Assembly: GCA_016165875.1 (NCBI GenBank)
Contig: JABBOT010000003.1
Location: 21,240,873 to 21,304,872, forward strand
Source of the DNA: Acanthopleura granulata
Taxonomy: Eukaryota; Mollusca; Polyplacophora; Chitonida; Chitonidae
Direction: 5' to 3'
DNA: 64,000 nt
Positions within the stretch are counted from its first letter, which is position 1. Every line of letters begins with the position of its first letter. Positions 37,315 to 49,399 of the stretch are shown here, piece by piece. The position numbers were made by a program, and so were the translations under genes. Below the pieces are notes generated by a model that ran no database searches, was not told where the DNA came from, and worked only from the letters and a program-made list of their open reading frames with translations.

Positions 37315-38919
37315 TTATTACCTTCATGTCTTTCCTGACCAGGAAGATAGACTGATACACTTATTTCCTTCTTAAACACGTGCTACATGGACGTCTACTG
37401 ATGCGGATCTTTGAATCAAACCAAACCATAATCGTAATAGAGATAGAAAATATAATGGCTTAATTATAGATAGCATTTTTTTTTTTTGATTATTTCAAAT
37501 CTACCATTACCGTTTGCCAGATACCGGCCCAATCCCCATGACCCATGCCAGGTAACGAATGTTATGTCTCCTGTAACTAAGTTTACGATGGACTACTGTT
37601 GTATAAAATTAATGCTGAACTCCTATACATATAGGGGAAGAGGCTTCATATATCAGTTTTATCTGCAATATTTAATCATTTCATCATTTCAAAACCATGT
37701 GATAAATCACTTGTAATCAATTTCTCATTCATGTCAAAGAATATTAATGATCCATGACTGGACAAAGGTCTTTCCAGCCTGACCCTAACTGAAAAAGCCT
37801 TTGGCTGTACATTATATATGTGTCTGTTTGTCTGGTGACCATTCGTGGCTTCTTATAATCATGCGATGAAATATAACCTAGTATTATGGTAGCAGAAATT
37901 GTTAGATGTATAATCAACAAGGGAATGTTGGAAGAAGAATGTAGTGTCGAACAGTTGGTAGAGATTACAGTGTTAAATATACCTTATGCCGGTTCCACCT
38001 TCACATAGTTTGCATGGCGACGCCGAACAACGAAAAGATTACAAAAGTCTCCGACCTCTTGCATACCTTTAAGAGCCATCTTGTTTTCTAAGACATGGTA
38101 AGAATTGCTCGTGGCGAATTGTGCAGGACTACTGAATATGTTTTCCCCCCTTAAGTGGAAATTATAATTATTTGGATGAAAAAGGGAGGTTTTATGTTCA
38201 GAATAAAACCTTACACTTATAAACACAGCGGTTTGCAGTCCTTAGTGGGGAGTGTATGGATCAAATCAGGTTAATGCAATGTAGACTTCCTTCTGTGAAA
38301 AAAAAACACTAATATGTTGGCTGTTTACATTCTGTTATGTCCGTGTAGTGTGTTTCTTCTTTTCTTTGTTTCTTCATGATTCATACGTTGTACACCACTC
38401 TCCTCAATCCTACCAATTAATATTCGCCCTTGATAACGGTCAGCATTCACTCTCCCCCTATAAATGTGGTAAGGTCAGTAGTTTTAGTGATGATTAGCAT
38501 AACTCGATCTCATGAATAATGGAAAATGGTTTGTGGGTCGCTACATAATACACGTCTCCTAAATCTGTCTTGACCTTTCTTATTTCCCTACGGTTTATTT
38601 TGAGATTTGAACGCTATGTTATCAATTCTCTCTAAGATTGTGTTTTTCTGGGAATGCAAATTTCTGACCGCTGCTTCAAATCTTCTTTTAATATGTTTGA
38701 CACGATAAGGTCTGTTGATATACTGCAATATTACAATATTTAAATTATAAATCACATGCTGGTTGAGAGGCAAAGAGAATGAGTTTAGAACGATTTTTAA
38801 CTTGAATCTGGAACAGTATGAATGGATTCTTCAATGGCTAATCGGCATTTAGAGCTTAACACACTGGATATAGAGCTAAATGTGCGAAATAAGATCAATG
38901 ACGTTCTGAGCCAACCACA
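37315..38919. other. Unannotated interval
   Basis: No supported gene. It includes a T-run at about 37476-37487. Frames at 37486-37716, 37984-38226 and 38588-38773 are short and unrecognised. Confidence 0.4.
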
Positions 38920-39180
38920 AGTCTAACTTCCAGGAAATCACGCTTTGCTCACAATACCACCCATTCATCACCATGTATGTTACTCGCGGCATCTCTATAG
39001 AAGAAAACATGGCATAAAAAAGCATCATTCAAAGCACATGCTCTACGATCAATAAGGAGGGATGAACTGACGATAGCTGGATCACACTACATCAGCTTTT
39101 TGTTCTCTTTATGAGGATTGCTCTTCCTCAGAATGCTCACAATGCAATTTAAAATAAGATTTACTACGTTAAAAAAAGGT
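38920..39180 (-). repeat. Family B fragment, inverted
   Basis: Reverse complement of about 15230-15500. 'acatcagctttttgttctct' near 39091 matches the family B segment near 15305, and 'gtctaacttccaggaaatca' near 38921 matches the segment near 15465. Confidence 0.75.
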
Positions 39181-40129
39181 GTCGTTTGTTTGTTACTAAT
39201 TTCAAAGCTGGTTTACTATTGAGAACCAGTTATACATGTAATAGTGCCATTAAAGAAATAATCTATGTATCATGTCATCATAAAGTTGAATGAAAGCATG
39301 TCAAAATTTCCATAAACGACGTGAAAATCAATACCTTGACAGAGTCTTCCTATATCTGTGATAAAGTGATTAATATTATGAATAAGTAAGGCTACATTTG
39401 TTGTCATAAATAATTACAAGACAGTACAATACTTTGAAAACTTTTGTCATGGTACGTTAAATGATACCAGCTGAGCTGCTTTCTTTTCTGTTTCTTAGAC
39501 ATATCTTAACCTGGTTTTGTCCATTTACACGCTTCACCACTGTTTGATGTCCAATCTGCAAATATTCTCCATTACCATATGAAGAGTCAGTGGAAAGGTG
39601 AAAAAAATCCACAGTTTCTCCTTCATAATACATTGCACCTAAAAATAATTCGTAATCTGCTGGCTAGATCGCTGTCAAAATCTGGAAGACTCGAGAATCA
39701 ATCTATTTTCACCTTAAAAAAATCAAAACACGTGCGTAGTAAATAATAGTCGAGTACAGAAATGGCGCCTATTACAGACAGTCATCAGTTTTATGTACAA
39801 AAAACAAAACAACACTTTGCAGGAGGAGATCTGGTGGCCGTACACGTTGAATAAGTTCTACTTCATGGATTTAGTTTGATTGCACTATTGAAATGGAAAC
39901 TATAGAATTTTCCCTGAAGGATTACAGTTGTAATACAATTGCTCAAGAAATTGCCAGTATATACACATGGAGACAGGTTATGATATGGTCAATACAACTT
40001 ATTGTTGGTGTGAGACATGAAGCCATATATACGATAACATAAATAAAACCTGTCCACCGTAACCGTATCGTTTGCAATTCCAGACATGAATGTGCGCAAC
40101 TTACATTAATGTGATACAACACTAGTTAA
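39181..40129. other. Unannotated interval
   Basis: No gene or repeat copy recognised. Confidence 0.4.
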
Positions 40130-40570
40130 CTAGACTGGTCAGAACACGCTGTAAGAGACCAACCGTCTTAAACCGCGTCTTGAGTCGTGTTCCAGAAACG
40201 TTAACTGCTCTATTCTGGAGTCAGGCTTTTACTGTAACTTCCACTGTTGGAGGCATAGAGAGCTCACAGCACGACCAAAGCTGATTACTTGTTAATCCGC
40301 CACTTCGTCTCCCTGACACTATTGTGACACACTTCCAGGACAACTTTAAATAGCTGCCGGTCTTCCTCTGACGTGAAGTGGATATTTCCAGAATCCGCCC
40401 TTACAAAGAGCACTTAGAAAATTTTCAACGACGGTCAGGACCATTGCACTAAAACACGAAACCAGATAAAATTGTGTCAATTTTCCAAAATGTTGCTAAT
40501 AAAACTATTCCATTATTGGGCAGTTGACAAACGCTGATACACCTTAAAGCACACTTAGCTAGAAATTTCT
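40130..40570 (-). repeat. Family A fragment, inverted
   Basis: Reverse complement of the right part of family A. 'ggatatttccagaatccgcc' near 40380 pairs with the plus-strand segment near 6000-6020. It continues left through a region matching the 'ggattacctaatg' part. Confidence 0.65.
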
Positions 40571-41139
40571 CCAAAGTGAAATTTTGATAAAAGTACATAT
40601 GGATAAAGAAAAAATTGAATCGCATTTTCAAGATTACAAATATAAGTGTATTTATTTTGCAGATACACCAGGCCCTGTAAATTTTGTTTAAGTGTTTATT
40701 TTTTAAAATACGGCTCTTGGTGGAAGCGTTTGTAACTGGAAAACACAGTTCTATTTATCTCTTATGCATGGGTAAACCACCGATGTTTGACAAGTTACTG
40801 ACGAACTTTCCTACGTGTGACGTACACGCTTGTACATCATATTGGTGGAATACAAGAGGAATTTCACGGCACAAACAGCGTCACATCCTATTGTCACCAT
40901 GAAAAGTGCGAGCAGGGAAATTCATCAGCTTGTTTGATATCAAAGTACCAAAGAGTACTTTTGTCTTATAATGGCTTCATCTGTTTTTGTTTGATGGTTC
41001 TAGATACGTCACATAAAATTCACAAGTTAGATTCAAATACAAGTTGCTGACTGGAAAATGGTCTATATAAGAGGCGGTACAAAAGCGTGAGAATGGCATG
41101 CACTTTCCGTGTCTACCAGATATTGACATTTAAAATCTT
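40571..41139. other. Unannotated interval
   Basis: No supported gene. A TATA-like 'tctatataaga' is present at about 41062-41072, upstream of family G and the cysteine-rich frame; its significance is unknown. Confidence 0.35.
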
Positions 41140-41600
41140 CTTCATAACATATGTTATTAGAACCTGCAAACTTCCACGTAGATTTATCATATTCCTTTCA
41201 CGAAGATGAACATCGTAAATAGGGCGTGGTGATGGGTTACAAACCGCGCGTACAATATGTTAACCATCTGTGTGCCTTCACGGCAAGATCATTCATATCA
41301 TCCCGAATACAAAGTTTAATGCATTTCTTACGACTGCTGATAACTGCTTACTATAATCAGCCGTTGATTGACAATCCATGTACTCTTTACGTAACACATT
41401 ATGCCTTTTTCGACCAAGGGCAATTTTCTTGTGACTAATAAGGCACTAAGAAAGATGATTGAGTTGGCCGTTATATTAAGGCTACAATGAAAAGAGAGAA
41501 TTTGTTTTGTTTCCAGCACTGTGACAGCTCTGGTGTCAGAAAACATTGTTCAAGTAAAACCAAGGGCTCTGATTTCTGGGCGTAGAAGGGTACGGCGTGG
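41140..41600 (+). repeat. Family G repeat, copy 1
   Basis: Direct match to 49400-49880: 'gttaaccatctgtgtgcctt' against 'gttaaccatctcggtgtacc', 'tttaatgcatttcttacgac' against 'cttaatgcgtttcttaagac', and 'gggctctgatttctggg' against 'cgtttctgatttctgacc'. Its right end overlaps the start of the cysteine-rich frame. Confidence 0.65.
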
Positions 41601-41925
41601 ACAATTAATAAAGAAAGGAATTTTCCCGAAGATGTTGCGAAGCCTATTATTCATTTCCATCTTTGTAAGGAAGAATGGTGAGCAAACTTGTAAGTTCAAC
41701 GTATCATCCATACGGGACACAATGAACAATCTGGCTTGCACCGGAGTCACCATTGTACAGAAAAAAGTACCCTATTATTGCAAAGAGCTGAGCAGAACAC
41801 TGGGATCTGACTGCTTGACACAGGCTACACACAAGAGCGGTCAGAGGAAGTTTTGCACTGACTGTAGGAGGTCCGTGAATCACAGTGATTGCCATTGTGA
41901 TGCATACACTAGAAATATGTGGTAA
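41517..41925 (+). CDS. Candidate exon encoding a cysteine-rich peptide
   Basis: Starts after a good acceptor ('gaatttgttttgtttccag', AG at 41515-41516) and stays open for about 135 codons to the stop at 41923-41925. The first 25 or so residues lie in repeat G. The remainder is basic and then cysteine-rich: TCKF, LACTG, YYCKEL, SDCLTQ, FCTDC and SDCHCDAY, nine cysteines in the last 75 residues, ending in a CxC pattern. Spacing of this kind occurs in secreted cystine-knot cytokines and small growth-factor-like proteins, but I cannot match it to a family. No signal peptide is visible in this segment and no initiating ATG is close. Could be the last exon of a secreted protein, or chance. Confidence 0.25.
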
Positions 41926-42469
41926 AAGGACGAGTTTGCAAACTGACTGAAGCAGACGACAAGATATAATAATAGAAATAGTGAGATGTTCGTGACTTGG
42001 TAGATGATGCACCGAGGCAGTTTCAGAACGTTAACCCCGAACTGTTCATCCCGTGTTTAGAACTGTACTCCAATCTATCAAATTTAAAAGAACAGAACAG
42101 TTTACTCTCGCGGTCTTAGGCCTTGATAGCTTAAACTTGTCTGATAGATGCATGTTGGTTTTAAACGAATGCGCATAATTTTATGTGGTTTTTTACATAG
42201 CAATCAGTAGTAAAACAGACAATGTAATGAGCTTGGTTAGCAATAACAAATGTCTTTAGACGGAATTTGGTGATTGCCGTATCAAAACATGTATTTACTT
42301 AGTTTGAATCCCTTAGAAGGGTATCATCCACTTCCATATAATGATATGATAATAAACTGAAAACTTCTTAATATCAGATAAACCCACGTGCATTTTTTAA
42401 GGATTGTGTTTGTAAATAGTCCCCCGAATACATAAAATTCCAAAATACCCACAATAAACCTATATAATA
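41926..42469. other. Unannotated interval
   Basis: No gene or repeat recognised. The minus frames at 41550-42012 are antisense shadows. Confidence 0.4.
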
Positions 42470-42800
42470 AACTCGTAATGTGTAACGCTTTATAAGCTAT
42501 GTGCAACGTGAAACTTCCCAGCCATGTAGCGGGAATATTCCAATGGTCGATATTGGGATAAGATGCCAAATATTGGCTGGCTAATGTGATGTGGTATAAA
42601 CTGGAGTGCTAACGGATAAGGGAAAGGCGGTCGGTTATCACAAGGCTAAGAAAAATATCAGTGGCATTATTCAGAAGAGATGGACAATCAGGACTCCTGT
42701 GGATATCAGAAGTAGAACGGGGACCGATGTCATGGACAGTCCATTTCAATGGAGCAGACTCGATTGTCTCTATTGTGCTCAAGTGGCGGAGTGATCGAAG
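42470..42800 (+). repeat. Family H repeat, copy 1
   Basis: Direct match to the two outer parts of 61640-62460. The left block is 'tagcgggaatattccaat' (42527). The right block has 'gaacggggaccgatgtcatg' against 'gaacaaggaacagatgtcgt', and 'gtctctattg'. The two blocks are about 45 bp apart here, so this is the uninterrupted copy. Confidence 0.75.
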
Positions 42801-43199
42801 TACCTGGTGTTTTCAAACCTCTCTTATCCTGGAGGAGTGGAGACACAGCGCACCATGACCACTACTCTATCCGGGCGGACAAGAAATTCGAATCGCTGTG
42901 AAGACATTCACCATGATCCCATGATATCGCAGAGCTATTGTGCTTAAGGTGTGTCGCGTCAGAATTTGAAATTCTGAGTATACACGACAGATCAAACATA
43001 AAACATGAAGAAGATGTATAGAATTTTGAACACAGATTGATTGTTGTGTTCAAAACATCCATTACGGTCTGAAACGCCGGAAGTATTCACTAAATTACGA
43101 AATAGATTTGGAATGTTGAGTAAAACACCTTTTGGAATCTCTATCCGTTGGTTGTGTAATTAAAACACAGAATTAAATGACAATTCGTTATGCCAGAGA
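42801..43199. other. Unannotated interval
   Basis: No supported feature. Confidence 0.4.
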
Positions 43200-44085
43200 T
43201 TTCATTTGTGATTGTGTAAAGGTACCACTGTCGGGGAGGAAAATGATAAACAAACGATTTGTTCAACTCTTAGGCAGCGATAGGCCTGACAGATAAAAAA
43301 AGAAACACGAAGACGCTTGAATATGTTCAATACATATATTTGAACAAAATGGACAAATAATACAATTGACAATAATATACAAAGCAGTGCTGACAATTAC
43401 AAAAATATATAGTTTCTTACTAATGATAGCGTCCAAATCCGGATGGGATATTCCGGCTTCTAAAAGCAAGTCAGTCCACGTAAATATAGAATCCACAGTG
43501 CTTTGGAATTCTCGAATCGAAGGATGACAGTCCTGTAAGTGACGAACGGTAGGGTATGGCACGCCGATGATATCCAATTGCCCGTGGAGGGGTAGCTTCT
43601 CAGGGCGGACGGGTTAACAATAGCGCCCGTGATCCCAAGATGGCGATGTATGTTTCATTCCTCGGAAATATAGAAGGTCACTACTTTCAAGGTAGACTGG
43701 GATGAAATGTACGTAGTCACACAAAGAGACAATGAGTGATACAAGCTCCAAAAGAACGTCTCAAAAAAAGTAGCAAGAGGGGAAACACAAGCTCACAAAC
43801 TGCTACGTCCAGAAAAATGGAATACAAAATGTATGTCGAATGGCATGAAAGGTGATATCTCCATATCTCACAATATGAGTAAATATGCTCCCAAGTAGGC
43901 TTGAGTAAAAAATTCTGGTCGTAAACATGTTTGCAACACGGTACATCTTTCCAGAATGTACGCTCTGCATACAAGGTCATGAAACTCATAATTACAGGAG
44001 CCCCTAGACTGAATTCCAGTGCAGGCTAAAACGTACACAAGGGAAAATGTAGGTCAGACACTGACCCGGTTAGCACAAAAACAAA
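43200..44085 (-). repeat. Family E repeat, copy 2, with an open coding-like segment
   Basis: Inverted partner of 27340-28270. On the minus strand a frame from about 43613 to 43263 is open for 116 codons and reads PVRPEKLPLHGQLDIIGV, then YPTVRHLQDCHPSIREFQ, STVDSIFTWTDLLLEAGISH and PDLDAIISKKLYIF, followed by a hydrophobic cysteine-rich C-terminus. The first 70 residues look like a helical globular domain, which I cannot name. There is no ATG at the start. It may be an exon captured by a repeat or an exon of a duplicated gene. Confidence 0.6.
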
Positions 44086-44534
44086 GTAAAAAACTATAAT
44101 ACATTATTTTAATTTAGTTCACTGACGTCATCGAAAGTCATCGCAAAGTCAGGAATAAGCAACAGACTGCATGGCTTTTTCTCCAGTTACTTTAGGCGGG
44201 GAAGGTTCATCATTACATGTGATGTTCAAAGTATAGTGCGAAAGGCTGCTTTAAAACATTTCTTATAAGTTCTAACTTTGAGGCTTTTCATGGGATAATT
44301 AAAAATAAATTGAGCTTTCGGCAACAGATTTGACAAGTTCTTTGCATCGACTTCACATCTGAAGGCAATTTGTTGCTAGAACTGTACCCATACCGACACG
44401 GTTCTGGACATGAGCGGGGCATTTCCGGAAGGATTCCGGCAGAGGAATATTGGAGATTTGTAATGCCTAAGGCTTAACCCTAACTAAATCATCGTATGAA
44501 ACAATTGCCTTGAGTGACATTGTGCGTCATGGAA
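44086..44534. other. Unannotated interval
   Basis: No supported feature between families E and F. Confidence 0.4.
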
Positions 44535-45225
44535 TCTCTGAGGCAGACCCCGGGAGCGTGGACGGTGCAGGGTCAATTTATTCCCTCGGACATAGTGCTA
44601 GTCTAGGGTAAAACTCCTAATCTGTCTCTCTTTGTAATCGTTCTATAGATACTCTGCGAACTGAACTCTGAAAAGAGAATTCCATTTTCTTTGAACGGAA
44701 ATGGTATATTTCCTAAGATAAGTGTTCGATTGAAGGTTTTATTTGCGTTTGTCAAACGTCCTTCAGCCGGACGTTTTGATACCAATACATTTTGATCAAT
44801 TCCATATTCTTGTCATATTTTATTCATGGTGAATTACTTCCAACCCTAGCCCTAGCTGACCGGAATTTGGCGGCATTTATGGGCTTAAATCTGTCAGGTG
44901 GTCATTGGTGATTCATGTACAAATCTCTGGCGTCCAGTCCCTTAATTCACAGCAGGTAAAACCCATAGCGATGCTTGCACAGAAGTAAACATGTACTGTA
45001 TTCTGGAGTAGGTCAAGTCCTGATAAATGACTTGCTCGTTGAATTAAGACAAATTACCTTGCTAGACATATGATCAGCATTGGTATAACAGAATAAAATG
45101 ATGCCAAACATGAAACTGGCTTAATGGCAATTAGTCGCTGACCAGAGATGTTAAGTATGGTTATTCCCTTGGTGATTTGCTCTTCATATCCCCTTCACGC
45201 ATTGGCGAATAGCTAAGCCATCAAT
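44535..45225 (+). repeat. Family F repeat, copy 1
   Basis: Direct match to 50795-52370 once two SINEs are removed from the latter. Anchors are 'ggtgcagggtcaattt' near 44562 against 'ggcgcaggatcaattt' near 50806, 'aaatctgtcaggtggtca', and 'gcgaatagctaagc' near 45207 against 'gcgaataactagga' near 52350. Its left end is also the reverse complement of the tail of family B ('aattgaccctgcaccgtc', near 17570). Confidence 0.75.
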
Positions 45226-45724
45226 CTAGTTACTGGATATCGATGAAAAATCTTATAGCGGTTCTACATATCGCATTCCTCTCACCTCTCACACACCGGT
45301 TCTATAAATACATGGTCCACGAGCCTCGTCAAATGTATCTCGTAACCATATTTCTTATCTTCTTCCACTACTGGGAATGGGCGTCGTAGCATATTCTGTA
45401 AGGTGGGTAACTCCTATGTGGTTTCAATCCCGACCTTGGACTAAGAATTTGTAGATTCCTCTGCTCTCGAAATCCGTAGCAGGCCTGTGAGTAAAGGATT
45501 TTGGTTTGTTTTGGAAATAAACACAATTTACAGGACCCTCGGGTCACTCTGGCATCTCGTATTTTCCCCAGAAGGTTTACAGTCTCTCTCGGCAAATAAT
45601 GCATTCGCTCAGGAAGTTGATGCTATACCAATTACCGGTATATACGCTCATGCACAGGTTACTGCATGGCGAAGACAGAGCTTTATTTGTAGAAGGATAT
45701 CATGATAAATGGTTATATATGTTA
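45226..45724. other. Unannotated interval
   Basis: No supported gene. Frames at 45368-45705 overlap on both strands. Confidence 0.4.
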
Positions 45725-45873
45725 ATGGGTCCGCCATCAATCTGCGGATGGTCGTGGGTTTTCCCCGGGTTCCGCCCGGTTTCCTTCCACCATAATGCTG
45801 GCCGCTGTCGTAGAAGTGAAATATTATTGAGTGCAGAGTAAAATACCAATCAAATAAATAAATAAATAAATAT
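45725..45873 (+). repeat. SINE, copy 6, 5'-truncated
   Basis: Begins within the body ('caatctgcggatggtcgtgg') and runs through the 3' block to a (AAAT)n tail. The tRNA head is absent. Confidence 0.88.
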
Positions 45874-45924
45874 AGGTTAATGTAAGTGAAACTGTTTCTT
45901 TTCCTAACCGTAGACTAGTATTCC

Positions 45925-46149
45925 TTGAGGCAGACGTTGATTGTAATCTTCGAAAAGACATTACATCCCTTATATGCGTGTTATGTCTCTCACTCTACCA
46001 CTTGTGACATTTCTCTAGAGAATTCTATTGTACAAATCAATACTGATTTCATTGTAGCAAGAATCACGTTTGGCAGAAGCAACACCCAAGTGTCGGCCGA
46101 ACCTGATCGGGAACACAAACTGGCAAATAACTTTGTAACAAATGTCTGA
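45925..46149 (+). repeat. Family D repeat, copy 3, left part
   Basis: Contains 'agagaattctattgtacaaa' and 'aacctgatcgggaacacaaa', matching 32880-33005. It is cut at 46149 by a SINE insertion and resumes after 46402. Confidence 0.75.
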
Positions 46150-46401
46150 GGAGGCCTCCATGGCTCGGTCGGTTGGCGATGACCCCAAGTTTCCCACCAA
46201 TGCGGTCGCTGTGAGTTCAAGTTCCAGCTAATGCTGGCTTCCTCTATGGCCGTACATGGGAAGGTCTGCCAGCAACCTGCGGATGGTCGTGGGTTTCCCC
46301 CGGACTCTGCCAGGTTTCCTCCCACCATAATGCTGGCCGCCGTCGTATAAGTGAAATGTAGAGTACGGCGTAAAACACCAATCAAATAAATAAATAAATA
46401 A
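46150..46401 (+). repeat. SINE, copy 7, full length, nested in family D
   Basis: Complete head, body, 3' block and tail. The head is 'ggaggcctccatggctcggt' and the tail (AAAT)n. It is flanked by 12-bp direct repeats 'acaaatgtctga' (46138-46149) and 'acaaatatctga' (46402-46413) with one mismatch, the expected target-site duplication. Confidence 0.93.
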
Positions 46402-46500
46402 ACAAATATCTGACATAAAATAAATCACGGGGATCGTCTCGCCGACGACTAGTATGTAGACGAGATGGTGAGAGGTAAGCGAATATAACTAATTCCAGGA
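46402..46500 (+). repeat. Family D repeat, copy 3, right part
   Basis: Resumes family D: 'gacgagatggtgagaggtaa' (46460) matches the 33178 and 58780 regions. Together with 45925-46149 it makes one D element. Confidence 0.65.
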
Positions 46501-48419
46501 TGGAGACAAACTAATCGGTAGATCAAATAGAAATTATAAAAAAATATACTATGATGCAGTGTTAATTTTGTCTTAAAGAATGCTCCTTTGGTTAAAGGTT
46601 AATATTAGTATGTGGGAATCATGACCCTGTTAACTATTATTTCAGCTAGCACTGAAACGAAGGGAATGTCTGAATTCAAAAAGTTTAGAAAAACAGGCAT
46701 TGTTTGAGAGAATACGACAGAAGCAAAGGCTTTGCATTTACTTCCAACATTAGAACAAAAACGATAAACAATAAACAAACGGATTTTTAAACTACCATCG
46801 AAAAGAATAATGTAATATGAATAGTACCACGTAAATACAACATGTAAAAACAATATATAAACAATAATAAAGTATATATTTCTCATGGAAATGACAGCAA
46901 TTCCAGTCAAAACAGCCAGAGCCCTCAGAAACAGGTAAATTCACAGTTCCCCGTGAGCTCCTCAGGTGAAAGATATCACTGGAATCCAAGTGACATTTGG
47001 GTATACGCACGGAACACCGACAATGGTTTGTATCAAACCAACCTGCGAGTCACAAACTGGGGAGCTAACAAAGTCCGCAGTCCCTGAAGGGCGCTAGAAA
47101 TTCAATCCTCAAGTTTTGACATAAGGTGACGGCAATGTCACTTCTAGTCCGTGTATTTGTAAATAAATTTACGACAGCAATATTTCTTTCGGGAAAGAAC
47201 GACATACTTACAAGTATGGAAAACTCATGCATAAAGAGTTTCCAGGAAGTCCGTTCGGACCCGCACTCTAACATTGTATAATGCAAAACGGCATTATTGA
47301 TGTGGTTAGCATCAAGCCGGCCGAGTCCACGCCCAAGAAATAAGTAGATGCAATGTATTACAGTCGGGATCACAGCAGCCTTTGATGTATACTATGTTCA
47401 ATATGAAAAAACAACAACAAAATACCTGTGATGCTCTTTTCATTTAAATGTGGATAGCTCTCCATTTCAGCCCTGTAAAATATTTTGGTTAGTAGTTCTT
47501 TTTCAGCCTTCCAGACGACTTGTGACAACATCCGTCATTAATTGGGGGGTTACAAAAACAGGATTTAGAACCACCGAAAAGACAAAGTTTGTGACAAACA
47601 CATGCGTGTAGTGTCATGTAAACAGTGTCATATTCTCATTGTATTTCGAGGTCAATGAGTACCATACGGTGTTGCCATCGCACTTGGGTTTGTTCCAAAC
47701 TAATTCCATTCGCTGTCTCGACCATAAAATATCCTATCGTGAAGGAGACTCAGATTCCATCAAAAAAAGATCGCCGGAACGGGCTCCTCATCTCCAGAGT
47801 TAAGCATGTGACTCCTTGACCTATTCGAGTCGCTGGGCAATAAAACGATGCAGAAGCATAATCCATGTCTGAGTACTCACCGGATGAACTTCAGATGTGG
47901 CTTAAAGGTTTAGTTTTTTCCGAAATTTACATCAAATCGTTATTTGTTATGCATCACGTGTGCTTATATATTCGGAAAATTGTCAATTGGAAATGGTGAT
48001 GGAATCTCGGAAAATAAAGAGGATAATGGACTGACTACTTGCAGGCAAGGACTAGGTGAGTATTAGATCGTCAGCAGTAGACGAATACACCGAGTCAGGC
48101 CGGTGAAATTTGCAGACCCTTTATAACTGTTCTAAACATAAAAAAAATGTTAACTATAAGTCAAGGAAAATTAAAAAATGACTGATGTAGCTTAGAGAGT
48201 GCATGGCGGACGGTTGCTTCAGTTAGAACCTTTCAAATACCGTATCCAATTTTGTTCATCCGAGAATGTTCCAACCCATATCAACCAAAACACACCGGGC
48301 AGACCTTGGAAATTGTAAAATTAAATCAATTCCAACGAAAGGCAGAGAAATGTAGAAAAAAGCTATCTCTATCTGCAAATTTAGTACTGGTATTTTGGTG
48401 TAATTCCCGAATGATGGTC
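46501..48419. other. Unannotated interval
   Basis: About 1.9 kb with no supported gene or repeat copy. Minus frames of about 100 codons at 46605-46910 and 47065-47373 are unrecognised. Confidence 0.4.
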
Positions 48420-48600
48420 TACCTGTGACGTGCAGCGGCTATATCCAGAATCCCTTGTCAGAAAAGAGCCTGCGGGTAATTTTCAATTATGATCTAAGCC
48501 ATTTCTAATTACTCAAAATATCTGACCTTGGAAAAATTGTGTCAGTTGCCAAGGTAGAGTTGCCTAGAATGTTACCACTTGAAACGAATCGATACTGGAT
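48420..48600 (-). repeat. Family A fragment, inverted, degenerate
   Basis: Parallel to 40370-40560: a 'tatccagaatcc' core, a 'gtcagaaaagagc' segment and 'aaaaattgtgtcag' in the same order. Confidence 0.45.
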
Positions 48601-48808
48601 GACAGCTGAGTGTAAGCGTATTCGTACATGTATTTCCTGTAGGTTGTCACTTTTCTTGAAAATAAAGAACTGCATCCATTTCCTGAGTCTTTATATTTAG
48701 TAACATTATTAAATGTTAATATTATTTAATTATTAATTTATTTGTTATGTGGTAATCAGACACCAGTGTGCATGGTTAAGACCACGGCTGGCCTAATTAC
48801 CCTCATTT

Positions 48809-49024
48809 ATGGTGTCTCCGTGGCCAAGTAGTCAGCGTTCTAGCGCAACACGAGTTGAAGACCGACTCAGACTGCCTTCTTGTCCAGTGTTGCGTTTGAA
48901 GGTCGGCCAACAACCTGCGAATGGTCGTGAGTTTCCCCTTTCCCGGCTTCTTCCCACCATAACACTGAAAACCGTCGAATGAGTGAAATAACGTTGAGTA
49001 CAACGTGACACACCAATCAAATAA
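48809..49024 (+). repeat. SINE, copy 8, degenerate
   Basis: Recognisable head ('ggtgtctccgtggccaagta'), body ('cctgcgaatggtcgtgagtt') and 3' block ending 'acaccaatcaaata'. Many substitutions and no long tail indicate an old insertion. Confidence 0.8.
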
Positions 49025-49399
49025 GGGTCCAATTTTGTATTTAGATGTAAATGCTCTGTGATACGTTGTGTAAACTGTTCTTTAGCAGAAATACACCGAC
49101 GATGTGTTAAAATACTCATTTTCTCTGAAATCCGCGATACTGTAGGGATCAACGACTGGTTCCATCCGAAAATTAACCCCACTCTCCTGACACACACAAT
49201 TTGGTGACACCAATATAGAGGGTGATAATGTAGGAATTCCTAAAGAATAGAAAATCTTATCAAGTCGAATGCAAGTAATACATCATATAACTATAGATAT
49301 TATATTCTACAATGGTTCTACGTATTTTAGCCGAAAGTTCTTGATCCCTTATGCTAGGGAACAGCCGGCAGTTCGAAATATGTGAAGCTTGATCTAACA

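Noticed and set aside
46150..46230. tRNA gene from A- and B-box-like sequences
   Set aside because: No cloverleaf or anticodon arm; the boxes belong to the SINE head, as in all other copies.
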